Shown: in pieces, positions 43,204 to 57,076 of the stretch
How positions within the stretch are numbered: position 1 is the first letter of the stretch
How the letters are laid out: every line of letters begins with the position of its first letter
From: Plumapathes pennacea
Lineage: Eukaryota; Cnidaria; Anthozoa; Antipatharia; Myriopathidae
Assembly (NCBI GenBank): GCA_964036295.1
Contig: OZ038466.1
Span: 16,869,597 to 16,933,596 of the forward strand
Direction: 5' to 3'
DNA: 64,000 bases
Notes under the pieces: generated by a model
What the model was told of the DNA's origin: nothing
Database searches by the model: none
What the model saw: the letters and a program-made list of their open reading frames with translations, nothing else
Program-made: the position numbers and the translations under genes

Positions 43204-44755
43204 TTAAAAAACCCAAAACAAATCCTCTCCTCTGTGAACGTATTGCCAAATAAATTCAGCTAAGTAGGACGAATAATGTTCTTTCTTTCGTCCGTGCGTC
43301 GGTAAATTCGCCTTCATCTGACGCCAGTGCCCCTCGATCTTGTTCGTGTGAAACCCTTTTCGTTCACAAATTCTACTGAATGATTCACTGTTTTGTGAAC
43401 ATATCCTTGTTTTCTAAATTTATGTATCCTTTCCAACAATCTGAAACTATGGTTCCCGGTCTAATCCACTTCTTTATGAGAGCCAACAAAGTCTCTTCTT
43501 TTCTGTCCTCCACCGTCACGATAAAACTCTTCCGCGAATCTTCTTCGATCATCGCCAGAAATTCCGGACATTTTGCGTTCATGATTGCTTCCGGTCTTTC
43601 CTAGCGGCGTGCGGTATGAGCATGCGCCATTCATTCATTCAACATTGTTACGTATTTTGCCTCAGTGGGGTGGGGGAGGTTCAAAAAGATACTGCTACGT
43701 TTAGGAGATGTGCCGCTGAACGACCTAGTTGAAATTAGCTTTCGTTTGATGCAATTTTCATGCGATTTGGAGCTTCCTAGCCCAAAATATCAACATCCGA
43801 AGTCAGCGTATTTCACGGGAGGTATTCGCCATGGTGAACTGTGAACTGGAAATTCAAACGCAAAAAGTACACATCGAATTTGCTCCAGGGAACTGACCGA
43901 GGCTTCACAGGAGATGCTCAACCCTTTGACAATCAGGTACGGGGTAAACATTTTGCGTTGTACCCAAGGTTCTTGTATTAAATGCAGCTTAAAAAGTGAC
44001 ACTAGCCGGTTTTGAGCGTATTCTGCTATCAATCCCTTCTTACGTCGGCCGAAATTTCAAATTCAAAAAAGTACACATCGAATTTTACCGGAGATAAATA
44101 TTTTTTGTACTGTTGTGTTTAGGAAGCTTTCCTCTTCCGAATGCTGCCCAAACATTTTTACGAACGAGCTTCAGTTAAGCGAAAAGCGCAATTTATTATC
44201 AGATCCCATACATTTCTTTGTTATTTCTTGAGCGGCTCTCAGCGTGAAACCTGATGCCTTTTCCAAGATGGCGCAACCGAATGTCTGAAATTTCTGGCGA
44301 TGTGTCACCAAGAACCCACTGGCCTTTCATGATGTGCCCACGGTGATACTTTCGTTTTCCAAGTTTTCCCTTCTCCCCCAACTACTTCGCTTTTCTTTTT
44401 TATGGTGACTTCGCACACCTCGCGGCAAAACATGTCCCAGTCGACAGCAGTGTTCGGTCCTAATCCAAGTTGCCGCTTTATTTGCCACTGTTTGAGGCCT
44501 TCAGTCCACCAGTACGTGAATTTCAATGCTTCCTCCAGGCTCAAATTGGCATCTTCAAGCCAACTGTTCTGTCTAATACTTCTCTCCAAAACATTCTTCT
44601 TGCCCACGCAGGCCAAATGCGCAACCGATAAAACACATCGCCGCTGATAAGGTTGAGAAGATCTTTTCTTTCTTGTGTGATATCGGCAAGCGAAGCCTTT
44701 TCGACAAACACGGAGTACCGTACCATAATATTCATATAATTCATCTGAATCGCAC
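43204..44755 (-). pseudogene. Merlin/ISXO2-like DDE transposase, decayed
   Basis: Read on the minus strand, the first block (44755-44199) contains FTYWWTEGLKQWQIKRQLG, VDWDMFCREVCEV and, after a frameshift, GKRKYHRGHIMKGQWVLGD. The second block (43582-43204) contains SFIVTVEDRKEETLLALI, PGTIVSDCWKGYINL and, after another frameshift, GFHTNKIEGHWRQMKANLP. These are hallmarks of IS1595/ISXO2-type transposases, which include eukaryotic Merlin. The D of SDCWKGY and the E of KIEGHW are present, but the expected first catalytic Asp before GKRKY appears as GGE. About 600 bp separate the blocks and could be an intron or an insertion. It is not functional. Confidence 0.75.
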
Positions 44756-44893
<138 letters not shown>

Positions 44894-44916
44894 GGCATAC
44901 ACAGCAGCACTTCCAC

Positions 44917-46200
44917 AGAGTGGCTCTTCGTCTGCTGGATTCAGCACAAGGAAACTGTTAACGCCGACACTTTCTAAGCAATAGCCAATTAAAAAAATAA
45001 TTACGCTTGGCTAAGATAATCCGAATAGCAATGAATATCGATATGTGAAAAGTTTCCAAATACACAAAGTTCAGTTGGTTCCCCACTTACCGTGGATTTT
45101 GCAATTGAACGATGCCAAGATAAAGTTATTTTTCCGTGTCGAACATGCAGTTTATATATTTTATAAAGATTCAATCCAGGACAACCGGGCACCCTTTGAG
45201 GTTTTTATTCTCCTCAGCGACTACCCCTACCGCCGTCTTTTTCATGCCGCATTGTTCTTTTGTTTTTGTTTTTGTTTTGTTTTTGTTTCCCAAAAGATAT
45301 AACAACAAACACAACACGCAATGCGTCAGTTTCATTAGGGCCTATCTTAACAGGTCTCATTCATTGCGTGCTTTTATCATGCAAAGACCATGGGCCGCCT
45401 GTGATGAAAGGTTTCCTTCTCGTTCCTTCTACGTCCCAGTTTCAGAATTTGGCGAGTTATGTATTTTTATTGTTCATTTTTAGATCGCTTGAGAGCAATT
45501 TAGAACAATTAAAAATTTCAAGTTCGTTTTGTTCACTCGCAACTAGCAACTCAGTCGCACCTAGCAACTAGCAATTTTCAACACTCAACTTTCTTCGCAA
45601 ACCCTATTTTATCAGACATTTGGTTGTGGACACTGTTATTGATCAATATTTGTGAAGTAAACATCCCCATTTACGTTCCTTCCTGCCTGTTAATAGCTTT
45701 TGCTAGTACAGCAAGAACTATAGTTTTGTTGCCTCAGGCAATACTGACACATTCTTTGCGGCGTTCAACATATCCCATATCTACTTCACGTTCCCATGTT
45801 CAATGTGCTCTTAAATACAGTAAAACCTAGTCAGCGAACAGTTGTCCAAGTCTCGAAAAACTACTTTCAGTAAGATACTGCAAACTATACAAACCGGTAT
45901 TAAGCCGACACTTCACAATTCCCCTTAAAACAGGTTTGACTGTAGATGAATAAGATCGTTTTTCTTCTTGCAAACAATATGAAGTCTTAGCAACCCTTTC
46001 AGGCACTTCTCATCATTTTGATCCAGGTTAGCTTACGCGTATTTTAGGTTTATTTGGATAACATTATGTAGGCATTAGTACGCGAGCGATATTTTTAGAC
46101 TTGTGGTCAGGAAATCGAAATCGAACCACGCTGGCTCCCAGGCTATCTGGAAGTCGAGGTAGGGAGAAGAGCCTGGGAACTAGAACCTGATTCGTCACTT
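44917..46200. other. Region upstream of gene B
   Basis: No coding motif recognised. Includes CAACTAGCAACTC repeats near 45541-45575 that resemble GCAAGTTGC repeats near 42160-42210. Confidence 0.4.
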
Positions 46201-46207
46201 GAGCATC

Positions 46208-46214
46208 TATAAAA
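46208..46214 (+). promoter_or_regulatory. TATA box candidate for gene B
   Basis: TATAAAA lies 44 bases before the gene B start codon. A start of transcription about 30 bases downstream would leave a 5' leader of only some 20 bases. Confidence 0.45.
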
Positions 46215-46257
46215 GCCAAAGTAACTGTAGACATATTTATTTGCAAGTGCTTTTGCG

Positions 46258-46356
46258 ATGGAGTGTGAGATTAGTTTCTCCGATGGAAAGGGATTGGGAG
46301 AAGAATCCCAAACAGAACTAGAAGCACGTGAAACAGTTCCTTTGCTCTCAGTAGAG
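46258..46356 (+). CDS. TRPA1: Gene B exon 1: N-terminal leader peptide
   Basis: It encodes 33 residues starting MECEISFSDGKGLG and ends in phase 0 at donor gttagt. The first residues resemble gene A (MESELSSF), the rest does not. The following intron of 4.4 kb holds a LINE with nested insertions. The join to exon 2 at 50797 is supported by phase and by the parallel with gene A, not by transcript data. Confidence 0.7.
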
Positions 46357-49300
46357 GTTAGTTATCGGCCACTGCCAAGTGAATGTGTGTTATGTAACAC
46401 ATTTACGTCCGTTTTTTTATGTGTCTGTCCTCTTAAAAAACTGACGTCGCTTTGTTTTTTGACAATAACAAACTCAAGCGACGAAGCGGGGAAAACACGC
46501 AAGAAAACTGGTTTTGTTCGATTTGACCGAAATAATGTCAACAACATTTCTCGCTTTCAAATTGGTTGAGGTTAAAAACCGAAACATTTCACTGGCTGAG
46601 AAATGACAGCTTCACTTAAGCATTTGAAGCGTGCAAAATAAATTTATGTCAAAAACGTTGCAAAGAAACGAAGCGAGACGTTTTTCTGCTGCGGTTTGCT
46701 TGACGAGTTCAAGACAAAGCTCAAGGAGTTTAGCATCTGAGCACTTCTGGTTCTCTATTTCAATTAGAATGTCGCTTTCGCAAGAATTTAGGTAAAATTG
46801 AAGTTGAATTTACATTCTTCGTCTTAGTCATTGTCGTCAACGCTCAATTATGTGTGCCTTTTTGACTATGAAAACTAGCCAATCACAAAGCGAGAAACTG
46901 ACGTGTTGTTTTGCGAGAAAAATTATCTATTGTGTGTGACACATTTTCCTCGGTGAAAGCATTTGCTTTACTGCAGTGAACGTACCACGGCGTCTAGACA
47001 ATTTACAAAACCTTGGTAAATGTATTTCAGAACAAAAAAGTTACCGTAGTAAATGCCAATTTACCACTCGCAGGGCATATTAATATTTTTCCTGTGGTAG
47101 ATGTCGGCCGCGGGTGACCCATATGGCGCCAGTTGTCTCTTGTCTCGGGAAAGGGTTTGTCAGCTCGTTTTGCTAATAACAACAAATACTAGAGCAAGTT
47201 TATTACTTTTAGAGTGCTTGCAAACTCCTGTTAGAAACTCCCTTATTTACTCCGCGTGAGGTCGGGATGACATCAGTTGCTCTGGCAATTGATCACGTGG
47301 TATTTTTCTCTATAGTAATGCCATGCTTGGGATTGCAAACGAAGCAGAGTTTTCATAGTTACGAACGTGAGAACCTACACCGATGGTTTTGATTTTTAGG
47401 GACTTATTTTATACTTTGAAGCTCTAGCGGATCACAAGATAATATGTTGAACTTCTCTTTACCAGAGGTTCAACAGGTTATCATGTGATCACTGGAGATT
47501 CTCTTTCAAAAGCCTTTGATAGAGTCCCCCATGAGAGACTTCTGTATAAATTAAGACACTATGGCATTACCGAAAATTCACGGGCCTGGATTAGGGCATT
47601 TCTTAGAGGAAGGTCACAACAAGTGTTATTGGAAGGTATATCCTCTGACTCATGTGGTGTGACCTCAGGGATTCCTCCGGGCACTGTGGACCACTGTTGT
47701 TCTTGTTATTCATAAATGATTTACCAATGCAGATTTCCTTAACAACAACAAGGCTTTTTGCTTACGATTGTTTACTATATCGAACCATAAGTAGCCCAGA
47801 TGACGGCGTTTACCTACAAAAAGACCTGGATGCCTTATCCCAATGGGAAGAGACCTGACGAATGTCATTTAATGTCCAAAAGTGCTACACTATATTCTTT
47901 TCAATCAATCAATCAATAGTTTATTTAGCACCGCATTTAGCTTTGTTACATTAATACAAAAGTTACACTTATTAATTGGCGCAAGCTAACTGTAATAACC
48001 ATAAGGCTAGACTAGACAGTTAGCTTACTAAATAAATTTATACATGAATAAGGTCAAAAGATAAGCGAGTATCAGAAGAGTAAATAAATAATCAATTAGA
48101 TAACTAGAAGTAACCAAAGGTCAGGTGAATGCTGCCAAGGCTTACCCTCGCTGATTAAACCAAGTCAGAACACGGAAGCAAGAAAGTTTATTTCTTGTTT
48201 ACAACTGTAACTAAATCTATTAACCCATTCACTCCTGGAGAAATAACGCGCGCAGCTACCTTCAATTCCTTTACGGGAAGTTGTATGGGAACGATAACGC
48301 AACTTGACTCGCAAAAAATAAACCAAATGCGCAGTAATTACAGAAGCGAGATACCATTCCTAATTAAATTTATTTGAAACTAGAATACATGACCAAAACA
48401 TATAATAAAAAGGACAAAAGATAATTCAAAAGGCAATAAAACGTTAAATTATAAATCACTGAATGAAATATTTTGTTCGCAGCGTTCGTCCACCCGAAGA
48501 CGAACAGCGAATTTATCTATACAAAACTTAAGTGAAATGGTTCTAAACTTCAGACTAATATTCTAAATTCACAGATCGATCTCGTTAAAGCAAATCTATT
48601 AAATCTGTAGACAGAATAGAAGCAAAATTAGCAATCGGACTGGAAATAATTGTGCGAAGTACATCGCTACGTGGTGATAAACAAAGTCAGTTTCACGAAG
48701 AAATTAAACGATATTTCTTCCCTACGGATTCGTTTGGCAGTCACTGTCAAGACGAATAACTCCACAAATCCATCTCTGGTAAACACAACGAAGAAACACA
48801 CTGTCTTGGACAGATCAGAAGCCTACAAGAATCCGCGTTCGTACCTCCGCCATTGTAAGTTCAAACAACATGACATCTCTCCTTTCGTCTTCATCGGTCG
48901 AAGGCTCTTTCAGAATTTAAATCTGTCAAAATCTGTTCATAAGTCGCCAGTTATTTCGAGGAGATAACCTTCCACATTTAACAGCATTAAGTCGCAGTTT
49001 TTGTCCGTGAAAGTACGAAAACAAATGACTCGACTTCTGTCTTCCTCGATAGCCACCGCACGTGGTCTGATAATATGCGGGGGCAGCTCATTGAAGAGTG
49101 AGGGCTCAGGCGTCTGCGTTCCTAATTGGCCGTCAGCTGTCACATGATTGAAAATCCGGAACGACACATTCCACAGTATTTCGAGATTGGTTGCGACATT
49201 AGTGTTGCTGCGTCGCCGGTGCTCCGCAGCAATTAGTTAATTAACGTAATTAAAGTAGAAACTGAAAATAAGGTTAGGTAATGAAAGTCAAAAACACACA

Positions 49301-52300
49301 TACAGGGCTCACTTATATCTGTGATACTTGAATGATAATAATAATATACATTGAGGTGAATGACGGGTAGTCGAGTGAAGTAATATAAATATTATGTACA
49401 TAATAAATATCTCATGAGATAGACTCAATATAAATTGGCAATTTGTGGAAGACAATTTGTTGGAAAAAGTTTCTAAACAGCAGTAATTGTATATGTAAAT
49501 AATATTATACATGTAGTGATTTTTAGTAGCAGGAGAACTTTCTACCAAACATATTGTAAATCCATGTATGTTATACAAGCTGGATAGCCACATTTTAGAT
49601 AGAGTCCACCAAAACCTATACCAGAGGAGTAACATATCTGGTAACCTCAAGTGGGCAAGTCATGTTGATAATATAACTGCAAGCACCAAACAAACTATTG
49701 GGGTTATTAGAAAGAATTTTAGACACACTTCAAAAGAATGTAAAGCTAAACTTTATTCTTCCTTAGTTAGACCTAAATTGGAATATACATATCTTCTAAA
49801 TTAATTAATGACTTTATTTATTTATTTATTTATTTATTATTTCTTTCTTTTACTTTTTACAAGTGGGATCGTGTAAATTATTCTAAACGAACTTTGAACT
49901 TTGAACTTTGAACTTTTAATTTTTATCTCTGCGTATTACCTACAAGGTGTTGCGGAGTATCCATATATAGATATAGATAGATAGACAATTATTCTCGAGA
50001 GCCTGGCTCTGTAACTGGCATGCTCAAGGACCTGGGATGGCCAACTCTTGAAAGTAAGAGGAAAACAGCTGGATTAAACATGTTCCATCGCATTTACTAC
50101 GGTGCCTTTGATCTCAGCAGAGATTTATACCTAACTCCGGTTACAAAAACTACAAGAAATTGCCATAACAGATCCTTCCAAAGACCACATTCGAATTGCA
50201 GCCAGCATGCACATAGTTTTTTCCGGTGAACGATTAAACAGTGGAACCTGTTGCCGAGTACTATTGTAGATAGGGAGCATTTTATAAACTTAGTCCAGGA
50301 ACATTTTAATAATTTAGTTGAGTAGTTTAGTAATTTATTCGTAATATAATTATTAATTCTAAATATACTTTAGAATTAGAATCTTCTGATTTTAGGCCAT
50401 ATTTGAATTTATTTGTATTATTACATATTTATTTGTATCATTTATTTATACTAATGTGATTTGGTTTAGCTACTTTATCAGTCAATAATGCAGAAGCAGA
50501 AGCAGAATCGCTTTCAGAGTATAAAAGATCAAAGCCATCACGCACGATCTCCGATTGGTTTGCTTGCAATCCAGCATGGCGTTACTGTGAGGAAAAAAAC
50601 CCACGTGATCAATTGATCTAAAAGGCCTGTAACACCCATCGATCAAAAGTGGTCACGTGTCATGCGGCTTTCACAAGTCACGCTTGGAAAACTCTCAGTT
50701 TTCGCCTATTTTATATGTCCAGTCTGCACTCGGTTAGCTGTTTATTTAAAGGCTCTTAATCACACTATTTTCTATATTTTATTGCAATTGTTTTAGGGAG
50801 CACGAAAGCCTGAGAAACTCAACTTGGCAGCCCTGTCTGGAAACGAAGATGAAGTCAAGAAGCTTCTCAGTAAAGGAGTCGGTACGTATTGGCATCTTCA
50901 ATTTTATCTAAGCTGTGCGTGAAATTATATATTACCTAATTAAAAATATATTTGTGTATTAGTAATAAAGAATAAATTAAAGGAACATGGGGCCCTTTTG
51001 CTCTAAAGACCGCAACTCGTCAGAATATCCGTTCGCTTGGGAAATAAAATGCTTACTTAGGCGATTAGCGGTTTTGCTCTCGTTCCGCAGGTTTTCTGCG
51101 CATGCTTCCTTGCGCCCCTGCCATTATTCTTTTTGGGCTCGTTTCTTGGGTCAACTCCAAAACAGTAAGGAATTTTAATTTCGGAATTACTCGGATGGTG
51201 TCGCGAAAAGCGCAAATACAAACATGAACAGTAGCAATGTTCGATTACCAACAAAGTCGGTTTAAAGTCAGATCACCGAATTATTTTTGCATTACCAAAA
51301 CAGGAGTACTTTTTATGTACTCCAGCTTCCGAGGCTGACTAAATCTGAATTACATGGTTCTGGTTTCGAAATAAATCGGGATAAGTCCCCAAAAATCGCA
51401 CCACGCTTCATCAGTTTGGGAGTGTGACTTTTCAAAGTTGACCAACGAAACATGCCCTTTGGTTCTCAATAAGCGTAACCAAACACTCGACCAGTAAGCC
51501 CAAGGTCAGATATTTCTCTTTTATTTCCAGATGTCAACACTAAAGACAGCTTCGGCAAAACACCTCTCCATAATGCCATCCTCGGTAAACAAGTTGGGAT
51601 CGTAAAAGTTTTACTGAAGTCCGGAGCTGATGAAAAATGTTTGGACGAAAAAGGAGACACGCCTTTGCACAGTGCCGTGCGCGTGAGAAGCCAGAAGCTT
51701 GTCGAGGTCAGCATTAACTCTTTCTTTACCACAGTTAAACTAATACTTTTGGAGCCAAACGCGAGTTTTACTCAACCCAGGAAAGAGATGAATGACACCG
51801 AATTGCGATGCTAAGTTGAGGATCCTTGAAAGTCATGTGACGTGGTCGATAACAATTAAGATGCGCGCAAAGCATCATGTTTGAATGCGATTCGCAATTT
51901 CTTTTATTCTTTTATTCATTCTTTTATTCATTTTGTGTGATCGATCGATGTCACTTTTGGTTATTAATGCCCCAACCAGAGATCTATTATTGGGTTTTCG
52001 CATCCGTACACAAAGACGTATTTTCAAGTTATAGTTGGCTCAATGGATACAACTGCAATGTTTGCAAACACGCGGCAAAGAACAGTCCGAGACATTCAAT
52101 TCCGTGGCACTACTGCACAACTATCTTTGGAGGACTAAAGTAATTTACATTGATTGCATTAAAGGGGGACGGGGGATCCAAACTTTAATGTCTTGGACTA
52201 CAGCTTCTGATTAGGCGGGTCTTTGATTACGATTGCTTTTCTACAAACAAGCAGACTCTATATATCGAACGCTTCTCTCTGTTGTCAGGAATTGCTGAAA

Positions 52301-55300
52301 CAAGGCAAGTGTGACGTAAACTTTCAAGGTTTTATGTCCTACACACCACTTCACCTCGCAGCTCAAACCGACAATGTGGAAATCTGCAAAATGTTGGTAC
52401 GTTTAGTTTGATCTGAACCAGTTCTCCACTTTAGATTGTAATCAAGCTCTACACCTAATCATAACCCTTGTCACACCAAAGTCCAATGGATTTGGCTTTG
52501 GTCCAAAGCTTCTTTAGTACGGTTTCAAGTGGAAACATGGTTTTGTTGAATCTCATTTAGTGCATTTTTATGTTGCCAATAGTCTTGAGCTATATCAAGG
52601 TAACTCGGGTTGTCATATGACGTCATATCTCTGATGACACTTGCTGCAACTTTGATATAATATACTTTATGCCCCGCCCAGTGTGCATTTAGAATCGGAT
52701 CCTTAGAATCTAACAAAATACATTGCGTCTTGCGTGTCTAGCTTGTTATTATCTTTCAATCAACCATCAGTTTTCTTTGTCTAACTCAGGTCGAAAAGGG
52801 AGGTGACATCACTCTGCAAACTGAAAACAAGATGACGTCATTAGGTGTAGCAGTGGCCAAAGGCATTCAAAGCGTCGTGAAGTATTTCTTTGAAGTCGGT
52901 GAGATATTCGCTGAATTTGCTGCTTGCAACACACTTCATGAAGCTCGAGAAACAACGAACTCATTATATGACATTGTGTTTCACTGTGACTCTATTTTGA
53001 TCGTGTGGTCAAACTTTGGCTTTGATGTTACCTTTAACAGTAACGTTGGTTGACTGTGACGTCACCTTAACTGTAACGTTATACATTTGATTGTGACGTC
53101 ACCTTTCACAGACAGCTAGCTCTTATCCCCTTCTATAGCCAAAGAGAAGAATCTGGACGTTGAGAATCTGCTGTACAATGCTGATTCTGATGGAAGTACG
53201 TTACTGCATCTGGCGGTGGACAGTGGGATAATACAAGTAATTTATCTTTCCAATAACACTTCTCGTCGATCATTCTAGCTATAAATATATAAGCAATAAA
53301 CTACTTTTGGCGAGGAAATATGCACGGATAATTGTCCGAGGATATTATCTGTTCCGAGAAGCGAACAGTTGCCCGAGAGCGAAGCTCGAGGGCAACTGTG
53401 AGCTTCGAGGAACAGATAATGTCCAAGGACAATTATCCGTGCATATTTCCGAAGCCAAAAGTAGTTTATTGTCTTTATTATCCTTCAAATATTTCCTCTC
53501 GCAGCGCAAATAATGGCGCGGGGACTGTAAAGCTTTTTGGTGCTTTCTGGAACTGCTTTTTCGACCAATAAATTGATGTCCTCCTCGGTAGTCATCTCGT
53601 AATGGGTTTTTGTGATTAATATATAAAATTGTGTTCGTATATTGTCAATAAACAGCGTTTGTTCGCCAGGCGTGGGTTATTCGCTGATAACGTCCGCTCG
53701 TGAGCGGACGTTATTCGGTCACGTGTCACGATTCCACCAATCACGCGCGGGAGGAAATATTTGATGGGTCATAAATATTGTTAACTTCATCAACGTAAAT
53801 AGGAACCTAAAAATACACCCCGACATCGTAAATGCAAAAATACCAAACTTATATATAAGTTTTAGCATCCAAATGCTAATTCTCCGTACCGTAATGAGCC
53901 AAATGGACATTAGTGTTTTACATTTGACATTTTAATCGCAAATTCTTTCAGAAACTAATCAGTATTCAACTTTTTGTCAGGCTTTTTCTTTTCTTTATCC
54001 CCGAACGAAGTGAGGGAAATACTCACAACACTAATGCAGTAATATTATACCGCCTACTTGGGGACTCCAAGCCTGTCGCCATCTCGAAATTTAACGTTGT
54101 CTGTCTGTCAGTCTGTCTGGCGTACGACTTTAGGCGCGGTTACCCCGCTAACCAATAACAAAGGCCGGATCGATCACGTGTGCCCTGTTGTTTTACTCGG
54201 AATAACTTAGAGAAATTAGATTTGAACGAAGCATTTAGATTTGAACGAAGTAACAATATATTGTAGCTGCGTTCACGAAAATGGAAAACTTAACTGAAAA
54301 ACTTGAAACACAACAGTCTCGCGAAGCTCGTCTTCAAATGAGAAGGGAACAGGCACGAGCAAGGCGAAATCGTGAAACGAGCGAACAACAGCGCATGAAT
54401 ACCGATCGAAAGCGACATGAACGGAAACGGGTAACGTAGACAACTCCGCAAAGAGAACAGCGCTTGAACGCAAATCGGAAACTTCAGGAGAAAAAGCGGG
54501 CCGAAGAGAAGACTCCGCAAATTAAGACAACAGCGCATGAATGCCGACCAAAAGCGACATGAACAGAAGCGGGTAACACAGACAACTCCGCAAAGGGAAC
54601 AGCGCTTGAGAGCAAATCGGGAGCTTCAGACGCCGTTTTGTGTTAAACTCAGATACATATTTAGAAAGGACAAGCAACAAAGGTTAGTCAGTGGAAATCG
54701 AACAATCACCGTGACAAATATATATTTTGTAACTCGATCACTTCAAGAATGTATTAAAATCTGTATGCTGATCATTTTCCCTCGAAGTATTGTTTTACTA
54801 CGCTTCTGTCGCCAGTTTCGGCTACCGTATTTGCTCAGAGCAATCGGAACTTGGAGTCTTGAATGATTTAGTCAGATGTCTTATTTTTCTGTAATCTGAC
54901 ACGCGGTGATTGCAGCGAGAATCGTTCACAAGCCCTTAGAAGTATTACTGGGTCTGAAGCCCGTGTATAATTTGAAGTAAACTGTTCAAGTTTTGCTTTG
55001 ATTCTGGGAGAAATTTTGCTGTTTTGAGTGGGTTCACATACAAAACAATTCGAGCCTATTAAATATGCATGCCTGAGTCTGGTGCATGCGGTAGTAAAAA
55101 CAAATCGCACAGGAAGCCTATTTAATTGTACTGCCTATGAATTCAAAATTGGAAAATCAGTGTTCTTTTTTTCCCGTACTACGACGGCCGACCAACTTCA
55201 AACTTTGAGTATTAAATTTCGAGAACGTGCTTGGCAGACTGTATGAATTAATTTGACGTGCCGACCGTGGGAAATACGTACTTCGTCACGCAATCGATTC

Positions 55301-56979
55301 TTTTTTCAACGCAAAAGTATAACACACACCATTCTTTTTCTCCTTCCTTTGCGTGCAGCACTTGAGTTCGAAGAAAAGATTGAGCCAACATTTTGGTAAA
55401 ACAAAGGCTACTCTTATTGGGAGTTACCAAAGTAAAAGTCCCATCAATGGCAGAGTGAGGGGGTATATGCGATTATCGTATTTCTAGTTATTTTCTTAAA
55501 GTTTCAGCGGTTCTATTAGCAAACTGACTTCATAGCAATGAAAGGGAATCAATGAAACAACTTTGGCTATTAGTATGTCGCAAAAATCTCTTTATAATAA
55601 GCATCTTCCACCCCTCCCCGTAAATAAGCTCAAGGAAAGTACTTGGCTTAATTACGGAATTTTGCAGTGCGTGATGTGATATCGCGTGTCTGAGGTGTGA
55701 CGTCCAGTACTGTGATTGCTTTAAACCTATTTTATGTTATGTGATATGGTATGATAGGGCGGGATATGATGTGATTTGTGTCTTGATTTAACTGAACTTT
55801 AGCTTGGGCTGAACATTTTTTCAGACTGTACACTTGTGTCTGACAAACGGAGCGAAAGTTCGACAAATAAAGGTAGGTTTCTAAGAAATTGAAATAATTT
55901 GCACACATCGTTTTGTAAATTTTACTGAATAAAAGAGACTTAATGAACATAAAATGATAACTGCAATAACAATTATAATAACAGTTTATAGTTTTTAGGT
56001 ATTCATAGCAGTTCAGAGAGGATGACTGCGAGAGCTGATTCCCCACGCAAACCCCTGTTATTCCGAGATCTGCACCAGTAATTAAAATAACAATTGCAAC
56101 TAATCCACATTCACTGACGGCGTGCGATATCTGGCACCGAATACTTGGGCCCGGGTTAAACGTCGATCTTAGCATGCGTCGAACTCAATGCAAATGAACA
56201 AAATCCATTGTTTGAGCTAATTTGCATTGAGTTCGACGCATGCTAAGATCGACGTTTAATCCGGGCCTTAGACACAAGATAGTTGTTATACTACAAAACT
56301 CGAATAATTGAGTAAAGTAACCCAGAATGCCTAAAGCCTGTTTCATATGTCGCAGTTCACACGCGTCGAATACAATGCGAATGAGCAAAATCTATTGTTT
56401 TAGCTAATTTACATCGTATTCGACGCAAGGAAAGTTCGACGTTTGAAACACAGGCGTAATGATAATAAAAATAATAGCGTTTGCATAAAATATCTGACAC
56501 TAAGTTTCTTGTATGGCGTAATAAGGAGTCGGACAACAGTACAGCGTTCCATCTGGCGTGTGCACAAGGCTCGCTGGATATCGTTCAGTTACTACACAGT
56601 AAAGATCGAGAGATTGCGAAGTTGAACCTGACTGATAATCAAGGCATGACTCCATTGCACAGAGCAGCTGCCAGCAATCATGCACACATCGCCAGTTTCG
56701 TGATAGAACAGGTGGGTGTGGCATAGCATTTCCGTTTACAACACAAGGACCCGAGTGTTCAAAGCATGATATTAAGCCTAAGCATGTTTCTACTTTTTCT
56801 TACCTGAGCATGGGAAAGGTTTTTGCTCACAACGCAACTCTCTTGATATGATCGTAAGGCTTGTGGGATGTGGCTTAATTTACATAATCAGAATACTGCA
56901 CAATGTGCTGGTAAGCTGAAGCCACAGAATAGGGCACAAAGGCCACGGTGGTAGCGGGCATTATTACCCCTTGATCTAC

Positions 56980-57076
<97 letters not shown>

